From NCBI GenBank assembly GCA_910588795.1, contig CAJURI010000017.1, positions 1-42,375 on the forward strand: DNA of 42,375 nt, read 5' to 3'. This stretch comes from an uncultured Duncaniella sp. (GTDB lineage Bacteria; Bacteroidota; Bacteroidia; Bacteroidales; Muribaculaceae). The first letter of the stretch is position 1; each line of letters starts with the position of its first letter. Made by a program: the position numbers and the translations under genes. Positions 1-7,947 of the stretch are shown here, in pieces. The notes beneath the pieces were generated by a model. The model was not told the DNA's origin. It made no database searches and saw nothing but the letters and a program-made list of their open reading frames with translations.

Positions 1-74
1 TCCGGCTTATACTCCTAAATTCGATGTTTTCAAATTTTTGTCATGTACTTAAATATAATAGAACATATTCTGAC

Positions 75-2054
75 ATGAGCATATCCATAAACAACCTGAA
101 AGTAGAATTTTCAGCGAAATGCCTCTTTGACAATATATCCTACATCATAAACCGCAAGGACAAAATAGCTCTCGTAGGCAAAAACGGAGCAGGCAAATCC
201 ACGATGCTGAAAATAATAGCCGGATTGCAGAAGCCGACTTCAGGGAGTGTCTCGATACCACACGACACCACCATAGGATATCTGCCACAGCACATGACAA
301 TAAGTGACACAGCCACCGTCATTGAAGAAGTCAGGACGGCCTTCAGTCACATACACAAGATGCATGAGCGGCTTGACAGGATGAGCAATGAACTTGCCTC
401 ACGCACTGACTACGAATCGGCAGAATACCAGGCTCTCATTGAGTCAATGACCTCGCTTACCGACCGCATAGCCATGGAGGAAAGCGAGAACTGCGAGGCT
501 GAAATGGAGAAGACTCTCATAGGTCTTGGATTCGTGCGTGATGACTTCAACCGCCCGACAGCGGAATTCTCAGGAGGATGGCGCATGAGAATCGAACTTG
601 CCAAGCTGCTGCTTACGCGCCCCGATGTGCTGCTGCTTGACGAGCCGACCAATCATCTTGACATTGAATCCATACAGTGGCTTGAGAACTTTCTCATCAC
701 CAAGGCCAATGCCGTTGTGCTCGTAAGCCACGACCGGGCTTTCATAGACAATGTGACCAACCGAACAATAGAGATCTCACTCGGCAGTATCTACGACTAC
801 GATGTCAATTACTCGAAATACGTAGTGCTTCGGCAGGAACGTCTCGACCAGCAAATGCGTGCTTTCCAGAATCAGCAGAAGATGATAAAGGAGACCGAGG
901 ACTTCATAGAACGATTCCGATACAAAGCCACAAAAAGCGTTCAGGTACAGAGCCGCATAAAACAGCTTGCCAAGATCGATCGAATAGAGGTAGACGAAGT
1001 GGACACCTCCCACCTTAATCTGAAATTCCCGCCGGCTCCCCGCTCAGGCGACTACCCCGTGATAGCCGACAACGTAGGTAAAGCCTATGGGGCTCACCAG
1101 GTATTTGACGGCGCGACGTTCACTATCAAGCGAGGCGAGAAGGTAGCATTCGTGGGCAAAAACGGCGAGGGCAAATCAACCCTCGTAAAATGCATCATGG
1201 GAGAAATTCCCTTTACAGGAAATCTGAAGATAGGCCATAATGTAAAAATAGGATATTTCGCGCAGAACCAGGCTCAGCTTCTTGACGGAGAGATCACAGT
1301 ATTCGACACCATTGACCGTGTGGCCGTCGGTGACATCCGCACCAAAATCCGCGACATACTCGGCGCATTCATGTTTGGAGGGGAAGCATCCGACAAGAAA
1401 GTCAAAGTTCTGTCCGGAGGCGAAAAGACGAGGCTTGCCATGATAAGGCTCCTTCTCGAGCCTGTCAACCTGCTGATTCTTGACGAGCCGACCAATCACC
1501 TCGACATGAAGACAAAGGACATTCTGAAAAATGCCATAAAGGAATTCGACGGCACTGTCATTGTAGTGAGCCATGACAGGGAATTTCTTGACGGACTTGT
1601 GGAAAAAGTATATGAATTCGGAGGCGGCAAAGTCAAGGAATGCCTCGGAGGAATATACGAATTCCTTGAAAAGAAAAAACTCGCCTCCCTGTCAGAGCTC
1701 GAACGCACAACACCTGTCCAGGAAAAAGCGTCTGCAAAAAAAGGTGAAGTAAAATCCACAGTCAAACCTCAGACCGAGGCCCCCGTTCAGACAAGAAAAT
1801 TATCTTATGCCGAACAGCGCGAACATGAAAAGCTCGTGAAGAAGGCTAAAAAGAAAGTCGAAGAAGCAGAATGCGAAATAAGCAGACTGGAACAGGAAAT
1901 TGCCGAAATAGAGTCGGTCATATCATCAGGCAATCCACCGGCCGACATATATGACCGGCACGCTGACGCGACAAAGAGGCTTGAAAACGCCATGTCACTT
2001 TGGGAACTGGCATCGGCCGAATTCGATGAGATCAGTTCAATCAATGGTAAATAG
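75..2054 (+). CDS. ABC-F family ATPase (Uup/EttA-like)
   Basis: This is a soluble tandem ATPase of the ABC-F family. These proteins act on the ribosome, not in transport. Two ABC cassettes are visible: Walker A GKNGAGKST near residues 35-43 and GKNGEGKST near 360, ABC signatures EFSGGW and VLSGGEK, and two identical LDEPTNHLD Walker B segments. A linker lies between the cassettes. The last ~90 residues are Lys/Glu-rich and look like the coiled-coil tail of Uup-type members. I chose the ATG at 75 because MSISINNLKVEF begins the first cassette; the in-frame ATG at 24 adds 17 residues with no family match. The 3' end overlaps the convergent M23 peptidase gene by 18 bases. Whether it confers antibiotic protection or has a housekeeping role cannot be told from the sequence. 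Confidence 0.93.
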   Translation: MSISINNLKVEFSAKCLFDNISYIINRKDKIALVGKNGAGKSTMLKIIAGLQKPTSGSVSIPHDTTIGYLPQHMTISDTATVIEEVRTAFSHIHKMHERLDRMSNELASRTDYESAEYQALIESMTSLTDRIAMEESENCEAEMEKTLIGLGFVRDDFNRPTAEFSGGWRMRIELAKLLLTRPDVLLLDEPTNHLDIESIQWLENFLITKANAVVLVSHDRAFIDNVTNRTIEISLGSIYDYDVNYSKYVVLRQERLDQQMRAFQNQQKMIKETEDFIERFRYKATKSVQVQSRIKQLAKIDRIEVDEVDTSHLNLKFPPAPRSGDYPVIADNVGKAYGAHQVFDGATFTIKRGEKVAFVGKNGEGKSTLVKCIMGEIPFTGNLKIGHNVKIGYFAQNQAQLLDGEITVFDTIDRVAVGDIRTKIRDILGAFMFGGEASDKKVKVLSGGEKTRLAMIRLLLEPVNLLILDEPTNHLDMKTKDILKNAIKEFDGTVIVVSHDREFLDGLVEKVYEFGGGKVKECLGGIYEFLEKKKLASLSELERTTPVQEKASAKKGEVKSTVKPQTEAPVQTRKLSYAEQREHEKLVKKAKKKVEEAECEISRLEQEIAEIESVISSGNPPADIYDRHADATKRLENAMSLWELASAEFDEISSINGK

Positions 2055-2777
2055 CCCTTTGCGCCGATATCCTGACGCAAAATCAAACACTGATCTCGGA
2101 TCAATCGCAACGCCATGATATCGCGTCTCAAAATGTAGATGCGGCCCACTGGAGTTGCCTGTATTACCGCTCAGAGCTATAGCCTCACCTGCAGCAACAT
2201 ATTCACCGGCTGACACCATCGATCTCTTCAAATGGGCATAACGGGTCTCCATCCCGTCATTATGCTCCACAACTATATAAAGCCCGTAGCCTCCGGGTTC
2301 ATAACCCACCCGTTCCACACGGCCCCGAAGTGGAACGCGCACCGTGTCGCCCAAAGCCATGGCGAAATCTACCCCTTTATGCATTCTGCGAAATGATGCC
2401 CTGTAGCCAAAACCAGAAGTGATGCGCCCCCATTCAGGAGTGTACAGGCCATGATAAACCGATACCGGTGAATTATTGAATGCATAATTATTGTCATTGC
2501 CAGCAATCGGACCTGATTTATGATAACCACAGCCGGAGTAGGCACGCGATATATAGCCCAAAGGACTCACCTCCGACGGTCCATCGTTCACAGAATTTGA
2601 TATCATGGAAAGTATGCCGCTTATATCTGCGCTGACAGCTGACGGCTTATTGTCGGCATCCTTGACATCACTGTCAGTAGAAATCATAAATGACAATACG
2701 TCAGAGACCTGTGCTCTTGAAATGCCGCAGCACGACATAATGAGGACAAGGACATTTATGATCCGGAGAGACAGCAT
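2037..2777 (-). CDS. M23-family (LytM) metallopeptidase, secreted
   Basis: Predicted periplasmic or envelope zinc peptidase that cuts peptidoglycan cross-bridges or stems. An N-terminal signal segment (MLSLRIINVLVLIMSC) is followed by a linker and a C-terminal M23 domain. The metal and catalytic residues look intact: HKGVD near residue 132, YAHL, and HLH near 211 in SGPHLHFE. I chose the ATG at 2777 because it starts directly on the signal peptide; a GTG at 2801 would add eight residues and overlap the upstream stop. It is the last gene of an operon with Wzz-like and Wza-like genes, suggesting a role in opening or remodelling the wall around the polysaccharide export machine. That role is inference. 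Its 3' end overlaps the convergent ABC-F gene. Confidence 0.88.
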   Translation of the reverse strand: MLSLRIINVLVLIMSCCGISRAQVSDVLSFMISTDSDVKDADNKPSAVSADISGILSMISNSVNDGPSEVSPLGYISRAYSGCGYHKSGPIAGNDNNYAFNNSPVSVYHGLYTPEWGRITSGFGYRASFRRMHKGVDFAMALGDTVRVPLRGRVERVGYEPGGYGLYIVVEHNDGMETRYAHLKRSMVSAGEYVAAGEAIALSGNTGNSSGPHLHFETRYHGVAIDPRSVFDFASGYRRKGLFTID

Positions 2778-2797
2778 ATGGCCTAAAAAAATTACAG

Positions 2798-3937
2798 TCA
2801 CTTCCTTCCATCATCCTTTGCATCCTCTGAAGCATCTGCCGGCAACATTTTCTTATTCTTATAGTCGGCAAGCAACGGAGACAGCAGAATGATCCACACA
2901 GCACAAGCTACAAAGGCAAGGAATGTAAATCCGGCGAGAATCAAGAATTTTCTCGGGCTTACAGCTCTGACAGGCACTGTAGCCGGAGTCACTATAGCAT
3001 ATACAGGAGTATTCTCCTGCACCTTAGCCTGAGATTTCTGCACCTGCTGAGCTGTCTGGTTATAAAGATTGAACGCAAGGGTCGCCTCGTTTTCAAGACG
3101 GTCACGCATTGTCTGGGCAGAATGAAATGCAAGCCCCTGATTCCGGTCAAGGAAGTCGGCATAACGCTGCTGAGCCTCATAGTAATTGCTCTTTGCCTCC
3201 TCATTAAGCTTTACCGCATATTCCAGATCGTGACGAGCCTTATTGGTACGGTAATTGGTCACAAATTCCTGAAGACGTGCCACGACAGTGTCGGCAAGCA
3301 CAGCCGACACAAGAGGATCCTGCATCCTGACATCTATGGTCACGACACTTGTCTTAGTGTCGACCGTTGCTGACACACACTGGTTGATGGTTTCCACAAG
3401 ATTGCTCTCATCTACTGTAAGCTGGAAGTTATCAACCGCCTTTCCTTCTTCCGATTCCTCCTGACTGTGCAATGCTCCGATTATCCTGAATGGAAGTCCC
3501 ATTATAACATTCCACCAGGGAGCTTTTGTCTCATTCTCCAGATACTGGCGCACAGTCATTTTCCTTTTGTCATCCTTAGTGGTGACCTCGACATCAAACA
3601 GGCTCGTAACAAACGGGACTGAACTGACGACATCGGGATAAAGCTGCGGATACACAGCATCGGCCCCAGATGACGACCCCACAGAGAATCCAGCCATTGA
3701 AGCCAATGCGCCAAGACTGCCGCCCCCGCTTTTCGAGTCCGTGATCTCCGGGGCGAGTTTAACCGATGTGGCATATTCTTTAGGAATGCTGAATGCTATC
3801 ACCAGTCCGATCAACGCTCCGCAGGCACTCCATACAGCCAGTTTCTTGCGTTGTTGCCATAACGTCGCGGCAAGTTCGAGAAGATCTATCTCCATCTCCC
3901 CGTCATCATTCTTTTTGCTTATATCGTTATCCTGCAT
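2798..3937 (-). CDS. Wzz-like polysaccharide chain-length determinant / co-polymerase
   Basis: Inner-membrane protein of the Wzz/GNVR family, which sets chain length of surface polysaccharides or couples polymerisation to export. About 379 residues. The N-terminal cytoplasmic segment has an EIDLLELAATLW motif followed by a first membrane helix near residues 33-53. A long periplasmic, partly coiled-coil region comes next, and a second membrane helix sits near 330-352 with a short charged tail. There is no C-terminal tyrosine-kinase domain, unlike Wzc. A Pro-rich stretch before the second helix (VTPATVPVRAVSPR) is typical of the family. It lies 11 bases downstream of the Wza-like gene and 20 bases before the M23 peptidase start, so the three genes are very likely co-transcribed. 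Confidence 0.88.
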   Translation of the reverse strand: MQDNDISKKNDDGEMEIDLLELAATLWQQRKKLAVWSACGALIGLVIAFSIPKEYATSVKLAPEITDSKSGGGSLGALASMAGFSVGSSSGADAVYPQLYPDVVSSVPFVTSLFDVEVTTKDDKRKMTVRQYLENETKAPWWNVIMGLPFRIIGALHSQEESEEGKAVDNFQLTVDESNLVETINQCVSATVDTKTSVVTIDVRMQDPLVSAVLADTVVARLQEFVTNYRTNKARHDLEYAVKLNEEAKSNYYEAQQRYADFLDRNQGLAFHSAQTMRDRLENEATLAFNLYNQTAQQVQKSQAKVQENTPVYAIVTPATVPVRAVSPRKFLILAGFTFLAFVACAVWIILLSPLLADYKNKKMLPADASEDAKDDGRK

Positions 3938-3948
3938 GGATTTCGTAT

Positions 3949-6348
3949 TTACTTGAAGATATTAGTGATTGTTGCTGCCATTGTGGCTACCGACGAGAAG
4001 CTTGTCGCAAATGCAAGTATCTTCGTCCAGTCAGTCCCGCCGTTCTTAGGTTTGCTCGGCACGATGATCTGGCAGCCGGGTTCGATCGGGGTATTTCTCT
4101 TTGCCTTGGCTACCGTACCGTTAAGATACACGATAAACGCTTTCCCTTTCTTGGCTGTCTGGCCATAACCTCCGGCCTGATCAATATAGTAACTGAGTTT
4201 CTTGCCAGGCTCATACACAACAGCGTTAGGGAACATGACATCTCCGGAAATTTTCACCGTGCTCTGCTCCTGTGGCACAAAAAGCTCATCACCAGGCTGC
4301 ATCACAAGGTCATATGTTGAACCGGGATTATCAAGTGCTTTCTGGAGGTCAATGCCGACATTATATGTATCAGCCACCTCTATCTTGCTTAATGCAAGAG
4401 AATCACCCTGACCGCTCTGACTGTTTGTCATAGCAAGCCGCAGTGTCTCTTTGCGGGCTATATACTCAGCCTCGGTGAGCTTTCTTGAAAGACTTGCACC
4501 CTTTATATACGCGCCCGGTATCAAACCGCCGGCGCGTCTTACGATTTCCGAAATACGCTCATTGCGCTTCTGGAGCACATACTCTCCGTCAAACAATACT
4601 TCCCCTTTCACCCCTACAATGGACTGGGCGGAATAACCGGGGGATCTTCTCACCTCCACGCGGTCATACGGCTTAAGGACGAAATGCTCTCCCTTCCCAA
4701 TGCCAAGGCCGTTTTCTATCGATATTGAGAACACCTGTGATAGTTGCTGCGTTGCAGTCACCGACGCAGGATCGACAATGCGTCTGGACACATCCACCCG
4801 CGCAGTAGACGCGCCCTCCAGAAGGCCGCCAGCCTGTACTATGAGATCCTCCACTGTCATATTTTCCGCATATGGATATGATCCGGGATTTGTCACATGG
4901 CCGGCAATCGTTATGTCGCCCTTTGACATGAGATCTTCGACGCTCGCGACTTCAATGACATCATTTCGCTTAAGTTCAACATCCGGAGAGATGCCTGCCA
5001 AAATATTTTTCAGGTCAAGTGCGATAACTTGCAGCTGCAGGTCAGGACCTTCGCGGTAAAGGAGCACCCTGTCGGCATAAGCATCATCGGTGAGTCCGTC
5101 AGCTTTTCTGATGAGATCTTTCACGGTACGTATGTCACGTCCTATGGCAAACATTCCCGGACGATACACGGCGCCCTTCAATTGCACTCTGTTGGCATAG
5201 CGGTCAAGAATAGTGCCCACTGTTATGACATCACCATCCTTTAGACGGTAAGATGAAAACTCTCCTCGTTCAATGTTGTACAGTTCGTTCTCTGTCCCGC
5301 TCTGACGCTGCAGACGCACCATCCCGGCATAAGCATCTCCTGTAAATCCGCCGGCATAATCAAGAATAGTCTTGATGGTCTCGTCAGGCTTGATTTCATA
5401 ATACATAGGACGCTTGACATTGCCATCTATGCTGACAAGCTGTTCATAAGGCGGCACTATTATCACATCACCCTCCTGAAGACGTATATTCCCGGAGGTC
5501 TTACCGTTAAACAGATACTCATATATATCTACTCCCGCCACCTTCTTGTTATTGCGAAGCACCTGAATATTTCGGAGCGAACCTATGTCATTGATGCCGC
5601 CTGACAGATAAAGTGCGTGAAACACAGATGAAAACGGCGACATACGGAATGTTCCGGGAGTAGCGACCTCACCGAGTATATCTACCTGGATAGTACGCAC
5701 CTGGCCGAGCGTCACCTGCACCTCTGTCTCGGCATCGTCCATTCCGGCATATTTGCGGGAGAACGCATTCTTCACATGATTGTTGGCATCATTTATCGTC
5801 ATACCGTTAAGATACACCGGCCCGATCTGTGCAATCATTATACTTCCCTCGGGAGAAATTTTCTCACGGAGATGATCCTCTGAAGTCCCCCATATGTCTA
5901 TTATCACCTCATCTCCGGGGCCAAGACGATAGTTCTGCGGTGTAGCGAGATTCTCGCTCGGCTCAAACGAGAGTGCCTGTGTGTTGAATATCTTGTGACC
6001 GTAAATATCCTTGTACTCATTGGATGATTCATCGGCATGGGCAGCATTCACATTGGGATTGCTTAGCTTTCCGGATACCTGTCCGGACACGCTCCTTTGC
6101 CTGTCGACATTCAACCCCTCCGAATGATCGTCGACAATATCATTTTGCTGGGACTCATATTTAGCCTTGATCCTGTTGGCCTGTTCAGGCGTGACCCCCT
6201 TTGCAAGCAACTCTTTCCCAATCTGTTGCTCCGTTTTCCCTGCAGCAGACTGTTTCTTTATATAATCTATCACCTGCTGGTCGGTCAATGCCGATACCAT
6301 AAGGCTGCAAACCATAAATAATGGCAGTAAAACACGCCTCATCTTCAT
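3949..6348 (-). CDS. Wza-like outer-membrane polysaccharide export protein with six SLBB domains
   Basis: Large (799 aa) polysaccharide export protein of the Wza family, expected to form the periplasmic and outer-membrane channel. A signal peptide covers about residues 1-20; I see no good lipobox. A Gln/Lys-rich helical segment follows, then a Poly_export domain starting at YRLGPGDEV near residue 140. I count six SLBB-like repeats by their G-x-V-x-x-P-G cores: LGEVATPG, DGNVKRP, KGAVYRPG, AGHVTNPG, KGEVLFDG and SGDVMFP. A hydrophobic C-terminal stretch (ILAFATSFSSVATMAA) resembles the amphipathic helix that inserts in the outer membrane in Wza. It is the first gene of the export operon and has a strong Bacteroidota promoter about 120 bases upstream. 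E. coli Wza is less than half as long, so the extra SLBB repeats imply a taller channel (inference). Confidence 0.92.
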   Translation of the reverse strand: MKMRRVLLPLFMVCSLMVSALTDQQVIDYIKKQSAAGKTEQQIGKELLAKGVTPEQANRIKAKYESQQNDIVDDHSEGLNVDRQRSVSGQVSGKLSNPNVNAAHADESSNEYKDIYGHKIFNTQALSFEPSENLATPQNYRLGPGDEVIIDIWGTSEDHLREKISPEGSIMIAQIGPVYLNGMTINDANNHVKNAFSRKYAGMDDAETEVQVTLGQVRTIQVDILGEVATPGTFRMSPFSSVFHALYLSGGINDIGSLRNIQVLRNNKKVAGVDIYEYLFNGKTSGNIRLQEGDVIIVPPYEQLVSIDGNVKRPMYYEIKPDETIKTILDYAGGFTGDAYAGMVRLQRQSGTENELYNIERGEFSSYRLKDGDVITVGTILDRYANRVQLKGAVYRPGMFAIGRDIRTVKDLIRKADGLTDDAYADRVLLYREGPDLQLQVIALDLKNILAGISPDVELKRNDVIEVASVEDLMSKGDITIAGHVTNPGSYPYAENMTVEDLIVQAGGLLEGASTARVDVSRRIVDPASVTATQQLSQVFSISIENGLGIGKGEHFVLKPYDRVEVRRSPGYSAQSIVGVKGEVLFDGEYVLQKRNERISEIVRRAGGLIPGAYIKGASLSRKLTEAEYIARKETLRLAMTNSQSGQGDSLALSKIEVADTYNVGIDLQKALDNPGSTYDLVMQPGDELFVPQEQSTVKISGDVMFPNAVVYEPGKKLSYYIDQAGGYGQTAKKGKAFIVYLNGTVAKAKRNTPIEPGCQIIVPSKPKNGGTDWTKILAFATSFSSVATMAATITNIFK

Positions 6349-6469
6349 CTGGATATACTATAATTCTATTTTATGGGTTTCCAATATAGATCACACGCAT
6401 CACCGCTCTGCATCTTTAACGGTCAATGAGGCTGACCGCAACAGCAACGGGCATCAGGCAAATCTGTTG

Positions 6470-6501
6470 CAAAGTTAGAAAATTTATTCTACTTTAACAA
6501 A
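6470..6501 (-). promoter_or_regulatory. Promoter of the Wza-Wzz-M23 operon
   Basis: On the minus strand a TTTG (6501-6498) is followed by a 20-base spacer and TAACTTTG (6477-6470), an exact match to the Bacteroidota -33/-7 consensus TTTG / TAnnTTTG. The predicted transcript has a leader of about 115-120 bases before the start codon at 6348. Confidence 0.75.
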
Positions 6502-6572
6502 CATGGCCAATGCGCATTCTCGCCTGTGCTATCAATTAAATGCACCAAGCACGAACATGAAGCCTTGCATAT

Positions 6573-6612
6573 AAAAAATCAGGTGCCACAGTCTGTAAAG
6601 CTGTGGCACCTG
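6573..6612 (-). terminator. Rho-independent terminator after rplI
   Basis: A perfect 12-bp inverted repeat, CAGGTGCCACAG and CTGTGGCACCTG, with a 9-base loop (6580-6612). On the minus strand it is followed by ATTTTTTAT. It lies 37 bases past the rplI stop and closes the rpsF-rpsR-rplI operon. Confidence 0.85.
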
Positions 6613-6648
6613 AGTGTTATTTTGTTTCGGAGGGGAAACAGAGACTGA

Positions 6649-7089
6649 TTACTCTGCTACTACCTCGAAGGGAATCTCGACGGTTACATCGCGGTGGAGA
6701 CGGATTGTGGCAGTATAGTTGCCAACTTCCTTCACTGCATCAAGAGAGATGAGCTTGCGGTCCACATTGTGGCCGAGCTTCTCGAGAGCCTCGGCGATCT
6801 GTATGGCATTCACCGATCCGAAGATAGTACCGGTAGATGATGTCTTCGCACCGATAGTGAGCTTAACGCCCTCAAGAGCAGCGGCTGCAGCCTCTGCCTC
6901 AGCCTTGATACGCTCAAGCTTGTGGGCACGCTGACGCTGATTCTCGGCAAGAACTTTAAGAGCTGCCTCGGATGCGATCACAGCTTTGCCTGTAGGGATA
7001 AGGTAGTTACGACCATATCCGCTCTTCACTTCGACTACATCGTCCTTGTAGCCAAGACCGTTGATGTCTTCCTTAAGAATGATCTTCAT
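6649..7089 (-). CDS. rplI: 50S ribosomal protein L9
   Basis: Ribosomal protein bL9, 146 aa, close to the family's usual length. The N-terminal rRNA-binding domain is recognisable: KIILKEDINGLGYKDDVVEVKSG with the G-Y-G-RNYLIP motif at residues ~24-31. A long charged connecting helix (ENQRQRAHKLERIKAEAEAAA) leads to the C-terminal domain containing FGSVNAIQIAEAL. It is the third gene of the rpsF-rpsR-rplI operon, 21 bases after rpsR, an arrangement common in bacteria. A strong terminator follows. Confidence 0.98.
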   Translation of the reverse strand: MKIILKEDINGLGYKDDVVEVKSGYGRNYLIPTGKAVIASEAALKVLAENQRQRAHKLERIKAEAEAAAAALEGVKLTIGAKTSSTGTIFGSVNAIQIAEALEKLGHNVDRKLISLDAVKEVGNYTATIRLHRDVTVEIPFEVVAE

Positions 7090-7110
7090 AATTCCTGATA
7101 GCTTTTAAAG

Positions 7111-7377
7111 TTATTTCATCAAGTCAGTAACGTAGGGGAGAAGAGCCAGATGGCGGGCACGCTTAACAGCCTGAGCCACCCGACGCTGGAACTTGAGTGA
7201 AGTTCCGGTGATACGGCGGGGAAGAAGCTTGCCCTGCTCATTGAGGAACTTCTTGAGGAATTCGGGATCCTTGTAGTCGATATACTTGATACCGCTTCTC
7301 TTGAAACGGCAATATTTCTTCTTCTTTACATCCACCGACAGGGGTGTGAGGTAGCGGATTTCTGATGCTTGTGCCAT
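7111..7377 (-). CDS. rpsR: 30S ribosomal protein S18
   Basis: Ribosomal protein bS18, 88 aa. The family core is clear: KKYCRFKRSGIKYIDYKDPEFLKKF in the N-terminal half, then GKLLPRRITGTSLKFQRRV and AVKRARHLALLPY. It forms a heterodimer with S6 in the small subunit, and the two genes are separated by only two bases, in line with co-translation. Basic composition and length are normal. Confidence 0.98.
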   Translation of the reverse strand: MAQASEIRYLTPLSVDVKKKKYCRFKRSGIKYIDYKDPEFLKKFLNEQGKLLPRRITGTSLKFQRRVAQAVKRARHLALLPYVTDLMK

Positions 7378-7379
7378 GA

Positions 7380-7742
7380 TTAGTTCTCCTTTACTTCTTC
7401 GTTGACAGTTGTTGTTGACTTACGGTTGCGACGCTTTTCAGCATACTCTGCGGCATACTTGTCGTTGCGGAACACGAGGAAACGAAGCACGCGCTCGTCG
7501 CGGCGGAATGCAGTCTCGATCTTCTTTACGATAGTAGGATCGCCGTCAAACTCCAGGAAAGAGTAGAAGCCGGTTGACTTTTTCTGGATGGGATAAGCAA
7601 GCTTGCGAAGACCCCAGATCTCTTCGTTGACGATAGATGCACCATTGTCGGTGAGCACCTTCTCGAATTTTTCTACCGCTTCCTTCATCTGCTGGTCAGA
7701 TAAAACGGGAGTTAAAATGAAAACGGTTTCGTAATGATTCAT
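7380..7742 (-). CDS. rpsF: 30S ribosomal protein S6
   Basis: Ribosomal protein bS6, 120 aa. The start MNHYETVFILTPVLSDQQ and the RKLAYPIQKKSTGFYSFLEF segment are characteristic, as is FRRDERVLRFLVFR. The C-terminal tail is Lys/Glu-rich and variable, as usual. It is the first gene of the ribosomal operon, with a consensus promoter about 70-100 bases upstream and a hairpin in its short leader (7775-7803). Confidence 0.98.
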   Translation of the reverse strand: MNHYETVFILTPVLSDQQMKEAVEKFEKVLTDNGASIVNEEIWGLRKLAYPIQKKSTGFYSFLEFDGDPTIVKKIETAFRRDERVLRFLVFRNDKYAAEYAEKRRNRKSTTTVNEEVKEN

Positions 7743-7774
7743 TTTAGTGAATTATTAATGATTGAATTTATGGG

Positions 7775-7803
7775 AGCGCGTGACCTTCAGGGCACCCCGC
7801 GCT
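7775..7803 (-). promoter_or_regulatory. Leader hairpin upstream of rpsF (possible S6:S18 autoregulatory site)
   Basis: In the rpsF leader, AGCGCG (7775-7780) and CGCGCT (7798-7803) pair as an outer stem. Inside, a shorter imperfect helix closes on a UGAA-type loop, with a three-G bulge on the 5' side of the minus-strand RNA. Many bacteria carry an S6:S18-binding hairpin here. I cannot identify the conserved CCG bulge of the known motif, so the assignment is tentative. Confidence 0.35.
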
Positions 7804-7813
7804 TTTCCGGCTG

Positions 7814-7845
7814 CAAAATTAGTAAATCGCCAGGCTATTTCCAAA
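7814..7845 (-). promoter_or_regulatory. Promoter of rpsF-rpsR-rplI
   Basis: On the minus strand TTTG (7845-7842), a 20-base spacer and TAATTTTG (7821-7814) match the Bacteroidota promoter consensus exactly. Predicted transcription starts near 7808, giving a leader of about 65 bases that contains the hairpin at 7775-7803. Confidence 0.75.
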
Positions 7846-7917
7846 TATTTTACCAATTATTATTTTTCTGTATTATTTTCCCTGAATCATCCTCCACCTG
7901 TCAACATGGACTGTTTA

Positions 7918-7947
7918 TCAAAAAGTCATCTTATGTTACCTGACTTT
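7918..7947 (-). terminator. Probable terminator at the NhaC-like gene stop
   Basis: AAAGTCA (7922-7928) and TGACTTT (7941-7947) form a 7-bp stem with a 12-base loop that includes the stop codon of the NhaC-like gene. On the minus strand the stem runs into TTTTTGAT. It would end the seven-gene rpoN operon before the rpsF promoter. The stem is short, so confidence is moderate. Confidence 0.5.
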
